DNA from: Oceanihabitans gracilariae
GTDB taxonomy: Bacteria; Bacteroidota; Bacteroidia; Flavobacteriales; Flavobacteriaceae
Assembly (NCBI RefSeq): GCF_042684485.1
Contig: NZ_JBHULM010000011.1
Span: 1-64,000, forward strand
Reading direction: 5' to 3'
Length of the DNA stretch: 64,000 nt
This document shows positions 26,227 to 35,504 of this stretch, one piece after another. The position numbers were made by a program, and so were the translations under genes. Every line of letters starts with the position of its first letter. Within the stretch, counting starts at the first letter, position 1. A model generated the notes under the pieces. The model was not told where the DNA came from. It did not search any database and worked only from the letters and a program-made list of their open reading frames with translations.

Positions 26227-27843
26227 TTACATTTTCTCGACGTGATCTTCTGCTCCGTCTTCTATAGCCTCTTCTTTTTTATTAATGGCATTCATGTATT
26301 TTTTCAATTCTTTTCTAATTACTGGAGATAGCATTACTACACCAATAATATTTGGTACTACCATTGCAAAAATCATAGCATCAGAAAAATCAATAACAGC
26401 ACCTAAACTAATAGAAGCACCTACTACTACAAATATTAAAAATAAGAATTTATATACTAAATCTGTAATTTTTCCTTTACCAAATAAGAATACCCATCCT
26501 TGCATACCGTAATAAGACCAAGAAATCATAGTACTAAAAGCAAATAAAATAACAGCTATGGTTAATACTATAGAAAAGTGAGGAATAACAGTATCAAAAG
26601 CTGTTGCAGTAAGTTCTACACCTTCTGTAGCTTTTACACCATACTCCATAAATCCTCCATCAAAATTAGTAATTACAATTACTAAAGCAGTCATTGTACA
26701 AATCACTACAGTATCTACAAAAGGCTCTAATAAAGCAACAATACCTTCAGAAGCTGGATACTTAGTACGTACTGCAGCATGTGCAATAGCAGCTGATCCT
26801 ACACCTGCTTCATTAGAGAAAGCTCCACGACGAATACCTTGTATCATAACACCAATTACACCACCTAAACCTGCTAAAGGAGTAAATGCTCCGCTAATAA
26901 TAGCTGCAAAAGCATCATCAATAAGTGTAAAGTTTGCAAACAAAATAATAAGTGCTGCTAACACATAAATACCTGCCATAAAAGGCACAATTTTTTCGGT
27001 AACCGAAGCAATTCTTTTAATACCTCCAATAATAACGATAGCTACTAAAACAGCCATACCTAAACCAAAATACAATCCAGCGTTATCACCTGTTAAGCCA
27101 AAAAGTTTTGTAAACTGTGCTGCTGCTTGGTTTGCTTGAAACATGTTTCCTCCACCAAAAGAACCACCAATTACAAAAATAGCAAACAATACAGCTAGTA
27201 CTTTACCTAAACCTCCTGCTCCTTTTTCTTTAAGTCCTTTAGTTAAGTAATACATTGGTCCACCATAAACGGTTCCGTCTTCACCAACATCTCTATATTT
27301 TACACCTAAAGTACATTCTGCAAATTTAGAAGCCATACCTAAAAGACCTGCAATAATCATCCAAAATGTAGCTCCTGGACCTCCAATAGATAAAGCTACT
27401 GCAACTCCTGCAATATTACCTAAACCTACTGTTGCAGATAATGCTGCTGTTAAAGCTTGAAAGTGAGAAACCTCACCATCTGCGCCTTCGTTTTTAATAG
27501 TTTCAAAAACATCTCCTCCTGGTGTTTGGTCACCATAAAGTGTATCTACACCATGTTTTTCAATGTCTTCATATTTCCCTTTTACCACTTGTAAAGCAGT
27601 AGTAAAACCAGTAAAGTTGATAAATTTAAAATATACAGTAAAGAATAATGCTCCTCCTATTAAAACGATTAATACCCAAGGAATTTGAAAATTTTCCGAA
27701 AAAGGTATTTCGTAAAAAATAGCATTTACAAACCAACCTGTATAATCTTTGAAAATGGAATCAATTTTTTCTGAAGTACTCTCTTGAGCAAAGTTTATAA
27801 ATGGTAAAATGAATGTAAAAATAGAAAGAAGATATTTCTTCAT
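26227..27843 (-). CDS. Sodium:alanine/glycine symporter (AGCS family)
   Basis: This 538-residue polytopic inner-membrane protein has 10-11 hydrophobic helices. Family motifs include TVGLGNIAGVAVALSIGGPGATFWM at about residues 140-165 and GAFSNEAGVGSAAIAHAA at about 340-358. AGCS carriers import alanine or glycine with Na+. An N-terminal stretch of about 25 residues looks signal-like, and an extra periplasmic segment (about 25-55) precedes the first conserved helix, as in other Bacteroidota members. Substrate is inferred from family. Next gene downstream is the helix-hairpin-helix protein, 12 bp away. Confidence 0.93.
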   Translation of the reverse strand: MKKYLLSIFTFILPFINFAQESTSEKIDSIFKDYTGWFVNAIFYEIPFSENFQIPWVLIVLIGGALFFTVYFKFINFTGFTTALQVVKGKYEDIEKHGVDTLYGDQTPGGDVFETIKNEGADGEVSHFQALTAALSATVGLGNIAGVAVALSIGGPGATFWMIIAGLLGMASKFAECTLGVKYRDVGEDGTVYGGPMYYLTKGLKEKGAGGLGKVLAVLFAIFVIGGSFGGGNMFQANQAAAQFTKLFGLTGDNAGLYFGLGMAVLVAIVIIGGIKRIASVTEKIVPFMAGIYVLAALIILFANFTLIDDAFAAIISGAFTPLAGLGGVIGVMIQGIRRGAFSNEAGVGSAAIAHAAVRTKYPASEGIVALLEPFVDTVVICTMTALVIVITNFDGGFMEYGVKATEGVELTATAFDTVIPHFSIVLTIAVILFAFSTMISWSYYGMQGWVFLFGKGKITDLVYKFLFLIFVVVGASISLGAVIDFSDAMIFAMVVPNIIGVVMLSPVIRKELKKYMNAINKKEEAIEDGAEDHVEKM

Positions 27844-27933
27844 GATAAGTATTAGTTAGTTAATTTTTGAATTAAGTCAGCAATATGCTAAAAATAAATG
27901 GTTTTTTAAAGCATAACTTGTTAAAATAGGGAA

Positions 27934-28959
27934 CTAATGCAAGTTGTAAATAGCATTTAATTCTTTAATTTGTTCTGGTCTACCAAGCACAATCACCTTA
28001 GCATTAGCCTCTAATTTGCGTTCGGCTTCGGGATTTACAATATATTCTCCTTTACCATTTTTATAGCCAATTACATTACAACCTGTTCGTTTTCTTAAGT
28101 CTAGGTCTTTTATGGTTTTTATACTTGTATTAGTATCATATAGTTTTTCTACAGCAATTTCTTCAATATTAATATTAGAACTACCTACAATATTTAAGTT
28201 ATCAATAAATTCTATAAGATCTGGCACTACTACCAAAGAAGCCATGTGGTCTCCACCAATTCTGTCTGGAAGTATAACATTATTAGCTCCTGCAAATTTT
28301 AGTTTTTTGTATGATGTTTCTTCTGAAGCTCTACTAATTATACGCAGTGTTGCGTTAATTTGCCTAGCAGAAAGCACTACAAATAAATTATCTGCATCAT
28401 TAGGCAAGGCAGATATTAGGGTTTCTGCTCTTTCAATTCCTGCTTCTAATAAGGTTTCATCTTCATTTGCGTTTCCTAAAACAAAAGGCACTTCATAAGT
28501 TTCAAATTTATCTATAACCTCTTTATCTTTTTCAATAACAACAAATGGCTTATTATACGCTAGTAATTTTTTAGCTGCTTGTTTTCCGTTTCTTCCATAA
28601 CCACAAATAATTATATGATTGGTAAGCGCATCTATGGTTTTTTGCATCTTTTTTTGTTTTAATTCTTCCAAATTATTTCTGCTTAAAATATACTCTGTAA
28701 TTACAGTTAAGGCATAACCTACAATGATTATACTAGTTAAAATTAATAACATAGTAAATATCTTGGATGCAGGATCTAGCGGATAGACTTCACCAAAACC
28801 AACAGTTGTAATAGTAATAACTGTCATGTACAAGGCATCAATCCAGGAATATTGAGATACATATTTAAATCCTATTACACCTATTAACAGTAACAGAACT
28901 AATAAAGCTACTGCAGTGTAAATTCTAGATCTAAAAATTCTCACAAAAGTATTCATCAT
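27934..28959 (-). CDS. Two-TM potassium channel with RCK/TrkA domain
   Basis: This 341-residue protein has a first membrane helix at about 13-33, a pore loop with the selectivity filter TTVGFGE (51-57), and a second helix at about 66-90. A cytoplasmic RCK domain follows, with the Rossmann motif ICGYGRNGKQ (118-127), and a TrkA-C domain sits at the end. Such channels conduct K+ and are gated by ligands bound to the RCK ring. GFG instead of GYG in the filter is a common bacterial variant. It starts 3 bp after the stop of the PspC-like gene, so the two are cotranscribed. Confidence 0.93.
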   Translation of the reverse strand: MMNTFVRIFRSRIYTAVALLVLLLLIGVIGFKYVSQYSWIDALYMTVITITTVGFGEVYPLDPASKIFTMLLILTSIIIVGYALTVITEYILSRNNLEELKQKKMQKTIDALTNHIIICGYGRNGKQAAKKLLAYNKPFVVIEKDKEVIDKFETYEVPFVLGNANEDETLLEAGIERAETLISALPNDADNLFVVLSARQINATLRIISRASEETSYKKLKFAGANNVILPDRIGGDHMASLVVVPDLIEFIDNLNIVGSSNINIEEIAVEKLYDTNTSIKTIKDLDLRKRTGCNVIGYKNGKGEYIVNPEAERKLEANAKVIVLGRPEQIKELNAIYNLH

Positions 28960-28962
28960 ATA

Positions 28963-29190
28963 TTATAGGTCAAAAACCGAAGTTCGTTTTGTATATACAA
29001 TATCTTTTATTTTCATCCAGAAAGCTAAGAATAAGTATAAAGCAAATCCAAAACCTAAAGTTACAAATGTTAAATATATAAATGAAGTTCTTACCACTTT
29101 TGCACGCATACCCAATCTATCAGCAATACGTTGGCACACATAATAACCGTGTTTTTGAAAATATAAAAGAATACGATAGAAAATGTTCAT
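28963..29190 (-). CDS. PspC-domain-like small membrane protein
   Basis: This 75-residue protein resembles the PspC domain: a basic amphipathic start, ADRLGMRAKVVRTSFIYLTF, and one membrane helix at about 37-57 (FIYLTFVTLGFGFALYLFLAFW). PspC proteins take part in the phage-shock/envelope stress response in other bacteria; here no other psp genes are present. It lies directly upstream of the K+ channel gene with a 3-bp gap, hinting at a joint role in membrane homeostasis. Identification of the domain is probable; the function is open. Confidence 0.78.
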   Translation of the reverse strand: MNIFYRILLYFQKHGYYVCQRIADRLGMRAKVVRTSFIYLTFVTLGFGFALYLFLAFWMKIKDIVYTKRTSVFDL

Positions 29191-29278
29191 GACTGCAATT
29201 TACTTAATTACTACCAATTTTATTAAGAAAAAATTCAAATTCCAAAAACTAGACACTAAAACCTAACTTTTCCCTTTT

Positions 29279-30556
29279 TTACGCAACACTAGTTAACAAG
29301 GCATTGCCTATTGCACATTGCAAGCATTTATTTTTTTCACAATATTGTTTTTTTAGCTGAAGCAATGCTTGACTTTGCATGGCTGATGTTGCTACAAGAT
29401 TAAGCTCTTGAAATTTAGTTATAATACTGTTTTTTTCTGAAGAGATTTGATTTATAATACTAACAATAACACTATCTATGTCTTTACCTTGCTGTTTGGC
29501 ATAGCTAAATTTTATTGGCACTATGGTATTTATAATGAGTAAATCTATAAAGGCTTTAGTAATTATTTTTTTTGATGCTTTACTTATTTTACCAAAAGTA
29601 AAATGGTTTTCCCAATATGAGGAAGTGCCCACTGCAAACAAAGCATAAAGATCTTCTTTATTTTGTGCGTGTATTACTTTTGAAAACAAATTGGTATGTG
29701 TACTATACACATTTGCTAATTGCGAAATACGTATAGTAGGAAAATTTGGTGGACGTAATCTAAAAAATTGTAATGGTATTACTGCTTGACTAGACAAGCC
29801 AAACTTTTGCTTTAAAAATAGGTATTCCTTTTTAAGTTCTAGATAATACAAATCTTGAACCTCTAGTTGCAACAAATCTGCTTGACCAAAAAGTAAGGCT
29901 TCTAAACTGTGCTGCTTACTTTGTAGTTTTTGTATCACATTAAAATCTATAGAACTTGCAAGACTTAAAAAAGCATCTCCATTTACTTTTAATCCAAAGT
30001 TTTTAGCTAGCATTTTAAAAAGCACTGCTTCCCAATTGTTTTTACTACTTTGTAATAATTGTGCAATGTCTGCCGATTTTCGTTCTAAGCGTTCAAAGTA
30101 CAAACGCTCTAACCAGTTACTAACTACAAAACTGTTTACTGATGCAAAATCATTTTCGCAATTAATCCATTTTTGCTTTTTACTAAACAGTTTTTGGTAA
30201 TTCTGCAATGCACTTTTACTAACTACATCTTTTAGTACTAAAGTTGGTATTACGGTATTGTCTTTTCTATGAATTTCTGTATCGTGTTGCCAAACCACAT
30301 GTAAAATTACATTATCATAATTTTTATCTTGCTCATGGTTATGTAAAAACCAATCGCTAGATTTTATATGTATTTCTACATTACCAGCCCATAGTTGGTC
30401 TGCTATTTTAATTTGTGCATTAAAAAAGTCTGGTCCTGTGTTATGGTTATGCATACCCATTTGCAAAATAGCAACAGGCTCTTGCGCTGTTGTTTTTAAA
30501 TTGCTTAGCGCAAACTTTTTGTATTTCCAGATATAATGTAAAAAGTCTTCTTGCAT
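29279..30556 (-). CDS. DUF2851 family protein
   Basis: This 425-residue soluble protein matches DUF2851, a family common in Bacteroidota. Conserved parts are MQEDFLHYIWKYKKF at the start, the GMHNHNTGPDFFNAQIKI segment and GNVEIHIKSSDWFLHNH. The latter resemble a nuclease-like or metal-binding core rich in His, Asp and Asn. Four cysteines near the C-terminus (YCEKNKCLQCAIG) could bind a metal. No biochemical function is established. It has no signal peptide. It is monocistronic, with 88 bp to the next gene and a 259-bp divergent spacer. Confidence 0.88.
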   Translation of the reverse strand: MQEDFLHYIWKYKKFALSNLKTTAQEPVAILQMGMHNHNTGPDFFNAQIKIADQLWAGNVEIHIKSSDWFLHNHEQDKNYDNVILHVVWQHDTEIHRKDNTVIPTLVLKDVVSKSALQNYQKLFSKKQKWINCENDFASVNSFVVSNWLERLYFERLERKSADIAQLLQSSKNNWEAVLFKMLAKNFGLKVNGDAFLSLASSIDFNVIQKLQSKQHSLEALLFGQADLLQLEVQDLYYLELKKEYLFLKQKFGLSSQAVIPLQFFRLRPPNFPTIRISQLANVYSTHTNLFSKVIHAQNKEDLYALFAVGTSSYWENHFTFGKISKASKKIITKAFIDLLIINTIVPIKFSYAKQQGKDIDSVIVSIINQISSEKNSIITKFQELNLVATSAMQSQALLQLKKQYCEKNKCLQCAIGNALLTSVA

Positions 30557-30612
30557 GTAACTAATTTACATAATGCAATTTACATGACAAAAAAACAAGG
30601 CAAGCACAAATA

Positions 30613-30660
30613 ATTTGATGGCGTCCTTTTTTATAAAAATACTACAAGAGAGCAAATAAA
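30613..30660. repeat. Decayed copy of a dispersed intergenic repeat
   Basis: The segment from GATGGCGTCCTTTTTT to ACAAGAGAGC resembles the better copy at 32770-32862 (TGGCATCCTTTTTT, then TATAAAAAGATATAACG and GAAAGC), with several differences and a shorter middle. Confidence 0.4.
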
Positions 30661-30768
30661 TTAAATTCACATTAGCTTTATAAAATTGCCTTACTGCATT
30701 GCTAAGCTAAATATATTAATTTGCTGTTAAGAATTACTTTTTATCTAGTTTATCAAGCTATACATCAT

Positions 30769-30776
30769 TATTTTTG
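30769..30776 (+). promoter_or_regulatory. -7 promoter element of the SDR gene
   Basis: TATTTTTG matches TAnnTTTG, 39 nt upstream of the ATG at 30816. The -33 region is weak. Confidence 0.5.
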
Positions 30777-30815
30777 TAGACATAAATACAACACTTTTAA
30801 CACAAAATTCAACCT

Positions 30816-31535
30816 ATGAAAAACCTAAAAAACAAAAAAGCAATAATTACTGGAGGAGGAAGAGGACTTGGAAGAGCAACTGCAATAGCTTTTGCTAAAG
30901 AAGGAATTGACATTGCCATTACTGGTAGAACTGAAGCTGCTTTAATAGAAACAGTAGCAGAGTTAAAAACCTTAGGCGTTGATGCTACTTATGCTGTTTT
31001 TGATGTTAGTAATTATGACGAAGTAAAAGAAGGAATTAAAACAATCATTGAAAAATTAGGTACTGTAGATATTTTAGTAAACAATGCAGGAATTGCTGCT
31101 TTTGGTACTTTAAACGATATGGACGTAACACAATGGAGTCAAATTATACAAACCAACGTAATGGGTATGTATTACGTTACCAAAGAGGTTTTACCATACT
31201 TAATAGAAAAAAACAAAGGAGATATTTTTAATATTTCTTCTACTGCTGGATTATCAGGAAACGCTACTACATCTGCATATTCTGCTTCTAAATTTGCGGT
31301 TATTGGTATGTCGGAGTCTTTAATGAAAGAAGTACGTAAAAACAACATTCGTGTTTGTACATTAACACCCAGTACTATTGCTTCAGATATGTCTATAGAA
31401 CTTGGTATTGCTAGTAAAGATTCTGAAGACAGCGTATTACAACCTGAGGATTTTGCAGAACTTATTGTTGCTGGATTAAAACTACCTAGAAGAGCCATGT
31501 TAAAAGGTGCTTCATTATGGTCTACAAACCCATAA
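30816..31535 (+). CDS. Short-chain dehydrogenase/reductase (3-ketoacyl reductase-like)
   Basis: This 239-residue NAD(P)-dependent oxidoreductase of the classical SDR family has the cofactor motif TGGGRGLG (12-19), NNAG (89-92), the catalytic Ser at about 142 (ISSTAG) and Tyr155-x-x-x-Lys159 (YSASK). The best general label is a FabG-like 3-ketoacyl reductase, but the surroundings (no fatty-acid genes) do not fix the substrate. It is monocistronic on the plus strand and ends at a strong bidirectional terminator shared with the leftward PLP enzyme gene. Confidence 0.93.
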   Translation: MKNLKNKKAIITGGGRGLGRATAIAFAKEGIDIAITGRTEAALIETVAELKTLGVDATYAVFDVSNYDEVKEGIKTIIEKLGTVDILVNNAGIAAFGTLNDMDVTQWSQIIQTNVMGMYYVTKEVLPYLIEKNKGDIFNISSTAGLSGNATTSAYSASKFAVIGMSESLMKEVRKNNIRVCTLTPSTIASDMSIELGIASKDSEDSVLQPEDFAELIVAGLKLPRRAMLKGASLWSTNP

Positions 31536-31562
31536 CAAATAAACCCATTTAGATTTACACAT

Positions 31563-31596
31563 AAAAAAACCTCCTAATATTTTAGGAGGTTTTTTT
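31563..31596. terminator. Bidirectional intrinsic terminator
   Basis: CCTCCTAA (31570-31577) and TTAGGAGG (31582-31589) form a perfect stem flanked by seven A and seven T residues. It lies between two convergent genes (stops at 31535 and 31615). Confidence 0.92.
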
Positions 31597-31614
31597 ATTT
31601 AATTACTGTAATTG

Positions 31615-32595
31615 TTAATCTATATAACCCATTTCTTTCATCCAATCGTTGTTGTACATTTTACCAACGTAACGACTTCCATGGTCGTGAAAAAGAACCA
31701 CTACAACATCGTCTTTTTTAAATTCATCTTTTAATTGTAATAATCCTTTTATTGCTGCTCCAGCACTATTACCTAAAAACATACCTTCTTCTAAAGCTAG
31801 TTTTTGTGTATATACTGCTGCATCTTTATCTGTAACTTTAGTAAAACCATCAATAAGAGAAAAATCTACATTTTTTGGTAAAATATCTTCACCAATACCT
31901 TCGGTTACGTAAGGATAAATTTCATTCTCGTCAAAAATTCCTGTTTCGTGGTATTTTTTAAATACAGAACCATAGGTATCAATTCCCCAAACTTTTACAT
32001 TAGGATTTTGTTCTTTTAAGTATTTACTAATTCCTGAAATGGTTCCTCCTGTTCCTACACCAACCACAAAATGTGTAATCTTACCATCTGTTTGTTTCCA
32101 AATTTCTGGTCCTGTACTTTCATAATGTGCTCTTGCATTACTTGGGTTATCATATTGGTTTACATACCAAGAGTTAGGCGTTTCTTCTCCTAAACGTTTA
32201 GAAACCGAATAGTAGGATCTTGGATCTGTTGGCTCTACATCTGTAGGACAAACAATTACCTCTGCTCCATGTGCTCTTAATACATCACATTTTTCTTTTG
32301 ATTGTTTATCACTTATTACAAAAATACATTTGTATCCTTTTATAATAGCAGCAAGTGCTAATCCTAATCCTGTATTTCCAGAGGTACCTTCAATAATAGT
32401 TCCTCCTGGTTTTAATCTTCCGTCTGCTTCAGCATCTTCAATCATTTTCAAGGCCATTCTATCTTTTGCAGAATTTCCAGGATTAAATGTTTCGTATTTA
32501 GCAAGTACCAAACAAGGTAAATCTTCTGTAAGTTTATTTAGTTTTACTAATGGTGTGTTACCAATAGTTTCTAGTATGTTTTTTGCGTATTCCAT
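31615..32595 (-). CDS. PLP-dependent cysteine synthase/cystathionine beta-synthase family enzyme
   Basis: This 326-residue fold-type II PLP enzyme has its Schiff-base lysine at about residue 44 (NSAKDR), the substrate loop TSGNTG (71-76) and the phosphate loop GTGGT. The segments GIGEDILP and FHDHGSRYVGKMYN near the C-terminus are typical of the catalytic domain of cystathionine beta-synthase rather than of CysK, although no C-terminal CBS-pair domains are present. It may form cystathionine or cysteine from serine or O-acetylserine. It has its own promoter element and is monocistronic. Confidence 0.88.
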   Translation of the reverse strand: MEYAKNILETIGNTPLVKLNKLTEDLPCLVLAKYETFNPGNSAKDRMALKMIEDAEADGRLKPGGTIIEGTSGNTGLGLALAAIIKGYKCIFVISDKQSKEKCDVLRAHGAEVIVCPTDVEPTDPRSYYSVSKRLGEETPNSWYVNQYDNPSNARAHYESTGPEIWKQTDGKITHFVVGVGTGGTISGISKYLKEQNPNVKVWGIDTYGSVFKKYHETGIFDENEIYPYVTEGIGEDILPKNVDFSLIDGFTKVTDKDAAVYTQKLALEEGMFLGNSAGAAIKGLLQLKDEFKKDDVVVVLFHDHGSRYVGKMYNNDWMKEMGYID

Positions 32596-32612
32596 AATTT
32601 CATTTTGCTTTG

Positions 32613-32620
32613 CAAATTTA
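32613..32620 (-). promoter_or_regulatory. -7 promoter element of the CBS-like gene
   Basis: TAAATTTG on the minus strand matches TAnnTTTG and lies 17 nt upstream of the ATG at 32595. The predicted leader is only about 10 nt. Confidence 0.55.
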
Positions 32621-32769
32621 AGGCAAAAGTTAAAAGGGAAAAGAGAAAAGGTGGTTTTATTTTACGAAAGCCTTTTAACTAATATAGAAGCTTTTAGTTT
32701 ATAAAGTTATACTTCTTGATTTTGTTAGGTATGCCGAAATTTTAATATTAAAAATAAAGCTTCTGGTTA

Positions 32770-32862
32770 GGTTGCGTTAGCGATTGCAGTGGCATCCTTT
32801 TTTGAGGCACTATAAAAAGATATAACGGAAAGCGTGGTGCTACATAGCTTAAGCGAAGTAGT
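32770..32862. repeat. Structured intergenic repeat (flavobacterial-type)
   Basis: This GC-richer island in AT-rich spacer reads GCGTTAGCGATTGCAGTGG, then CATCCTTTTTT, a short loop, ATAAAAAGATATAACGG and AAAGCG. CTTTTT and AAAAAG can pair. I recall similar islands at gene ends in many Flavobacteriaceae, but cannot verify this here. It lies just beyond the 3' end of the LolC/E-type permease gene. No protein is encoded. Confidence 0.5.
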
Positions 32863-32877
32863 AAACGCCATAATTAA

Positions 32878-34113
32878 TTATTCAAAACGAATTGCTTTTA
32901 CTGGCGAAATTTTGGTGATAATGTATGAAGGTATTAATAGCATGAGTAAACAAAGGAGAAATGTACCAATGTTTAAGGCTAAAATATAGCCTAAACTTAT
33001 ATAAACAGGTACTTCGCTAACGTGATACACACTAGGATCTAGAGGAAAAAACTTGCCATATTTTTGTGCAAAAAGCAAGAGCAAACCTATAAGATTTCCC
33101 CAAAAAAGACCTATTAAAATAATATAGCTGGCATTGTATAAAAACATTTTTCTGATGCTCCAGTTATTGCTTCCTAGTGCTTTAAAAATACCAATCATTT
33201 TGGTACGTTCAAGAATTAAAACTAGTAATGCAGTTATCATGTTTATTCCTGCTACAAGAATCATGATGCCTATAATACCATAGGTGTTTTTATCGAAAAT
33301 GCCAATCCACTCAAAAATAGAAGCGTGTTTTTGTTCTACAGTTACAGCATTTAATAAGGAAGGTGTGTTTTGAAATACTGCAACGTATTTTTCTTGTAAT
33401 TGGTTGTAGTCATCTAGTAAAACCTCAAAACTTCCTACTTGATCTGGCTGCCATTTATTGAGGCGTTGTATGTGACGTATATCTCCAAGTACATAGGTTT
33501 CATCAAATTCTTTAAGTCCTGAATTGTAAATACCGACAATAGAATAACGAATTTGTGTTGGTAAAGCGTTTGGATCTTGCTTTTTAAAGAACGTAGAAAA
33601 CTTATCGCCTAACTGAAACTGCATACGTTTTGCTAAACTTTGAGAAATAAGCACGTCTTGGTTTCGCTCTTTAGAGTAATCTGGCAATCTACCTTCTATT
33701 AAAAACTCTTTAAAATAATCCCAATTATAATCTGCTCCTACTCCTTTTACAATAATGGCTTCAAAATCTGTTTCGGTTCTTATTATTCCGAATTTTGATG
33801 CTACTGCTTGCACGTTTTTTATACCATCTACATTTTTAAAAACAGGATAAAAATCTTGTTTGGTAGAAATGGGTTTATCACTTTCTTGAGAGTTATTAGT
33901 GCCAAAATTAGAAATAATTATATGTCCATTAAAAGCAGAAACTTTATCTCTAATTTTTTGTTGCAAGCCAATACCTGTAGCTACAGCAATCATCATTACT
34001 ATAATACCAATAGCAATTGCAGCAATTCCAATTTTTATTATTGGTGCCGAAACGCTACTTTTATACGCTTTACTACTAATAATGCGTTTAGCTATAAAAA
34101 ACTCGAAATTCAA
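32878..34113 (-). CDS. FtsX/LolC-LolE-type ABC transporter permease
   Basis: This 411-residue inner-membrane protein has the MacB/FtsX architecture: helix 1 at about 20-48, a large periplasmic domain to about 270, then three helices at about 275-300, 325-350 and 375-400. The N-terminal FFIAKRIISSKAYKSSVSAPIIKIGI and VSAFNGHIIISNFG are typical of LolC/E-like subunits that extract lipoproteins from the inner membrane. The ATPase partner is not adjacent. Its ATG is only 8 bp from the ATG of the divergent NamZ-like gene, so its promoter must lie inside that gene. Confidence 0.9.
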   Translation of the reverse strand: MNFEFFIAKRIISSKAYKSSVSAPIIKIGIAAIAIGIIVMMIAVATGIGLQQKIRDKVSAFNGHIIISNFGTNNSQESDKPISTKQDFYPVFKNVDGIKNVQAVASKFGIIRTETDFEAIIVKGVGADYNWDYFKEFLIEGRLPDYSKERNQDVLISQSLAKRMQFQLGDKFSTFFKKQDPNALPTQIRYSIVGIYNSGLKEFDETYVLGDIRHIQRLNKWQPDQVGSFEVLLDDYNQLQEKYVAVFQNTPSLLNAVTVEQKHASIFEWIGIFDKNTYGIIGIMILVAGINMITALLVLILERTKMIGIFKALGSNNWSIRKMFLYNASYIILIGLFWGNLIGLLLLFAQKYGKFFPLDPSVYHVSEVPVYISLGYILALNIGTFLLCLLMLLIPSYIITKISPVKAIRFE

Positions 34114-34121
34114 ACTAGATT

Positions 34122-35432
34122 ATGCAATTTAATGTTTTCAAAAATACAGTTTTATTATTTGTTTTTATATTAATTTCTTGCGGAAGTAATTCAAAAACAA
34201 AAGATACTATTACTTCTACAGATAGTTCTAAAGCGGAAACCCTTCTGCAAGCGAAGCCTAACACCGAAAAAGCAACCAAAAAGCCTATTCTTGTTGGTGC
34301 CAACCAAACAGAAGCATATTTACCATTACTTAGTAAAAAACGCGTTGGTATTGTTGCCAACCAGACTAGTGTTATTTTTAAGTATAACCAAGGTGAAATT
34401 GACGATTTGCATAAAACACCTAGCAATAATAGGTATACACATCTTGTAGATTCCTTAGTAGCATTAAAAGTAGATGTAAAAAAAGTATTTGCTCCTGAGC
34501 ATGGATTTAGAGGAACTGCTGATGCTGGAGAATTGGTTAAAGATGGTATAGACACCAAAACCGGTTTACCTATAGTTTCGCTATACGGAAAAAACAAAAA
34601 GCCTTCTGCAGCACAACTAAAAGATTTAGATATTGTAATTTTTGATATTCAAGATGTAGGAGCTCGTTTTTACACTTATATTTCTTCTTTACATTATGTT
34701 ATGGAAGCTTGTGCTGAAGCAAATATTCCTGTTCTTATTTTAGATAGACCAAACCCAAATGGTCATTATATTGATGGACCTATTTTAGAAATGGAACACA
34801 AAAGTTTTGTTGGTATGCATCCTGTTCCTGTGGTTCACGGAATGACTATTGGTGAGTATGCTAAAATGATTAATGGTCAAAAATGGTTAGAAAATGGTGT
34901 ACAATGCAACATTACTGTTATTGCCATGCAAAATTACACACATGATACGCCATATCATTTACCTATTAAACCATCACCAAACTTACCTAATGCAAAGGCA
35001 ATAAACTTATATCCTAGCTTATGCTTTTTTGAAGGTACTAACGTTAGTGCTGGAAGAGGAACTGACAAACAGTTTCAAATTTTTGGAAGCCCTTTTTTAG
35101 ACTCCAAAATGTTTAATTACACCTATACTTTTACTCCTAAGCCTAATGCTGGTTCTAAATACCCAAAACACGAAAACAAAGTTTGCTTTGGTATGGATTT
35201 AAGCACGAGTAAAGATTTAAGTAGATTAGACTTAAATTATATTATTGAAGCATACCAAGCAACAGCAAATAAAGATGCCTTTTTTAATACCTTTTTCACC
35301 AAACTTGCAGGAACAAAAGAACTACAAAAACAAATTGAAACAAAACACACCGCTTACGAAATTAAAAAAACATGGGTTAGAGGTTTAGCTGCTTATAATA
35401 CGATGCGTCAAGCCTATTTACTGTATAAGTAA
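34122..35432 (+). CDS. NamZ-like (DUF1343) exo-beta-N-acetylmuramidase lipoprotein
   Basis: This 436-residue lipoprotein has a signal peptide ending in the lipobox LISC (Cys at about residue 20), so it should be anchored in a membrane. The remainder is DUF1343: SKKRVGIVANQTSV, VFAPEHGFRGTADAGE, FDIQDVGARFYTYI and LDRPNPNG. Members characterised as NamZ split N-acetylmuramic acid from the non-reducing end of peptidoglycan fragments, so the role is likely cell-wall recycling. The start is 8 bp from that of the divergent permease gene. A terminator hairpin follows directly. Confidence 0.9.
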   Translation: MQFNVFKNTVLLFVFILISCGSNSKTKDTITSTDSSKAETLLQAKPNTEKATKKPILVGANQTEAYLPLLSKKRVGIVANQTSVIFKYNQGEIDDLHKTPSNNRYTHLVDSLVALKVDVKKVFAPEHGFRGTADAGELVKDGIDTKTGLPIVSLYGKNKKPSAAQLKDLDIVIFDIQDVGARFYTYISSLHYVMEACAEANIPVLILDRPNPNGHYIDGPILEMEHKSFVGMHPVPVVHGMTIGEYAKMINGQKWLENGVQCNITVIAMQNYTHDTPYHLPIKPSPNLPNAKAINLYPSLCFFEGTNVSAGRGTDKQFQIFGSPFLDSKMFNYTYTFTPKPNAGSKYPKHENKVCFGMDLSTSKDLSRLDLNYIIEAYQATANKDAFFNTFFTKLAGTKELQKQIETKHTAYEIKKTWVRGLAAYNTMRQAYLLYK

Positions 35433-35463
35433 AAAGCCTCTAGAAAATTTCTAAAGGCTTTTA
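35433..35463 (+). terminator. Intrinsic terminator after the NamZ-like gene
   Basis: AAAGCCTCTAGAAA and TTTCTAAAGGCTTT pair with one mismatch around a short loop and end in T residues, right after the stop at 35432. Confidence 0.82.
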
Positions 35464-35504
35464 ATATTTGCAAAATCTATTTTTTGCTTAGAGACTAATT
35501 TATA

